From Bacteroidales bacterium (lineage in GTDB: Bacteria; Bacteroidota; Bacteroidia; Bacteroidales; NBLH01): a stretch of DNA of 7,115 nt. Positions 6,320 through 7,115 of this stretch are shown here, piece by piece. Below the pieces are notes generated by a model, which was not told the origin of the DNA, did not search any database, and saw only the letters and a list, made by a program, of their open reading frames with translations. Numbering within the stretch: position 1 is the first letter of the stretch; each line of letters starts with the position of its first letter. The DNA is taken from positions 1 through 7,115 of the forward strand of contig JALSLF010000572.1 in the NCBI GenBank assembly GCA_026988445.1, written 5' to 3'. A program made the position numbers and the translations under genes.

Positions 6320-7114
6320 ATGAAGGGTATCATATTCAGTTTCAAACGCTTTTCGGTGCATGATGGTCCCGGCATAAGGCAAACCGTATTTTTTAAAGGT
6401 TGCCCGCTTACGTGTTGGTGGTGTCATAATCCCGAAAGTCAAGATATAAAATCGGAAAAAGCAATACGTAAAAATATTTTAGACGGAATTGCCTACAAGC
6501 AAGAAGAAAGCATTGGCAAATTAATGAGTGTTCCCGAAGTTATGCAGGAAATCAGCAAAGATCAAATTTTTTACGATGAATCGGGTGGTGGAGTAACTTT
6601 TTCGGGCGGAGAACCGCTGATGCAACATCAGTTTCTTGACGAACTGCTTACGGCTTGCCAAAAAGCCGGTATTCATACAGCCGTGGATACTACCGGATAT
6701 GCTTCAAAAAAAGTATTTCAAAAAATTGCCGAAAAAACCAATTTGTTTTTGTACGATTTAAAACATCTTGATGACAAAGCACATAAGAAATACACCGGAG
6801 TTTCCAATAAACCGATTTTGGAAAATTTGAAATTTTTAAATGATGCAGGGAAAAAAGTAGTTATACGTTTTCCCGTAATTCCGGGTATTAACGATACCGA
6901 AAATAATATTGCCGCAATGAAAGATTTTTTGCGACCTTTAAAAAATTTGCGTGAAATAGCTCTTTTGCCTTACCATAATATTGCCAATCATAAATACGAT
7001 AAAATAAAAATGGACAATAAAATGGAAGGTATAAAGCCTTTGGAAAAAAGTGATGTTTACGGACTAAAACGTGAATTTGAGAATGAAGGTTTCAAAGTAA
7101 CAATTGGCGGATAA
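6320..7114 (+). CDS. Glycyl-radical-enzyme activating enzyme (radical SAM)
   Basis: A complete 264-residue radical SAM protein that installs the glycyl radical on a partner enzyme by reductive cleavage of S-adenosylmethionine; it acts in the cytoplasm under anaerobic conditions. Motifs: FSVHDGPGIRQTVFFKGCP with the cluster-binding Cys28-x3-Cys32-x2-Cys35, then HNPES, as in the broad activase family (pyruvate formate-lyase activase more often has a different sequence here). SGGGVTFSGGEP (about 88-99) holds the SAM-binding GGE; DTTGY, YDLKH (about 145-149) and VIRFPVIPG (about 181-189) follow. Most HNPES-type activases carry an eight-cysteine ferredoxin insert between the first motif and GGE; here the stretch has no cysteine and is only about 60 residues, so the insert is absent. 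ATG 6320 (MKGIIFSFKRF) matches the family start; ATG 6293 would add nine residues. The partner enzyme is not visible and could lie just downstream or elsewhere, so the substrate is undetermined. Confidence 0.92.
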   Translation: MKGIIFSFKRFSVHDGPGIRQTVFFKGCPLTCWWCHNPESQDIKSEKAIRKNILDGIAYKQEESIGKLMSVPEVMQEISKDQIFYDESGGGVTFSGGEPLMQHQFLDELLTACQKAGIHTAVDTTGYASKKVFQKIAEKTNLFLYDLKHLDDKAHKKYTGVSNKPILENLKFLNDAGKKVVIRFPVIPGINDTENNIAAMKDFLRPLKNLREIALLPYHNIANHKYDKIKMDNKMEGIKPLEKSDVYGLKREFENEGFKVTIGG

Positions 7115-7115
7115 A

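Overview
The window is AT-rich and gene-dense, and it reads as a chromosomal piece of an anaerobic member of the Bacteroidota, probably Bacteroidales-like. Three signs point there. There is a TonB-dependent receptor with the Bacteroidota-type plug motifs, followed by a DUF4249 lipoprotein, a pairing typical of the phylum. Several intergenic octamers match the Bacteroidota -7 box TAnnTTTG. Strong Shine-Dalgarno sequences are generally missing. The activating enzyme of a glycyl radical enzyme at the right end implies anaerobic metabolism. The species cannot be named from this sequence.

Layout. (1) Positions 3-2850, plus strand: the 3' part of an outer-membrane TonB-dependent receptor (5' end outside the window), then 7 bases later a DUF4249 lipoprotein. 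They look like one two-gene envelope operon for uptake or handling of an unknown ligand. (2) Positions 2865-5486, minus strand, convergent with the first block across a 14-base gap: an AAA ATPase of the AAA_14/DUF4143 type, followed by a short MutS-like ATPase without the mismatch-recognition domains. The spacing suggests co-transcription. (3) Positions 5487-5763: a very AT-rich spacer with a palindrome next to a promoter-like box and a 17-bp inverted repeat. (4) Positions 5764-5952, minus strand: a 62-residue DUF1289 protein with four cysteines. (5) Positions 5953-6319: a divergent promoter region with a long, possibly structured leader. (6) Positions 6320-7114, plus strand: a complete radical-SAM glycyl-radical-enzyme activase without the usual ferredoxin insert. 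Its partner enzyme is not in the window.

The blocks look functionally independent: envelope transport, nucleic-acid-related ATPases, and anaerobic radical enzymology. I see no phage, insertion sequence, CRISPR array, tRNA or rRNA, and no convincing new multi-gene system. The points most worth a second look are the MutS-like protein without a recognition domain, its pairing with the DUF4143 ATPase, the trimmed activase with its unusual leader, and the related AT-rich repeats on both sides of the DUF1289 gene.
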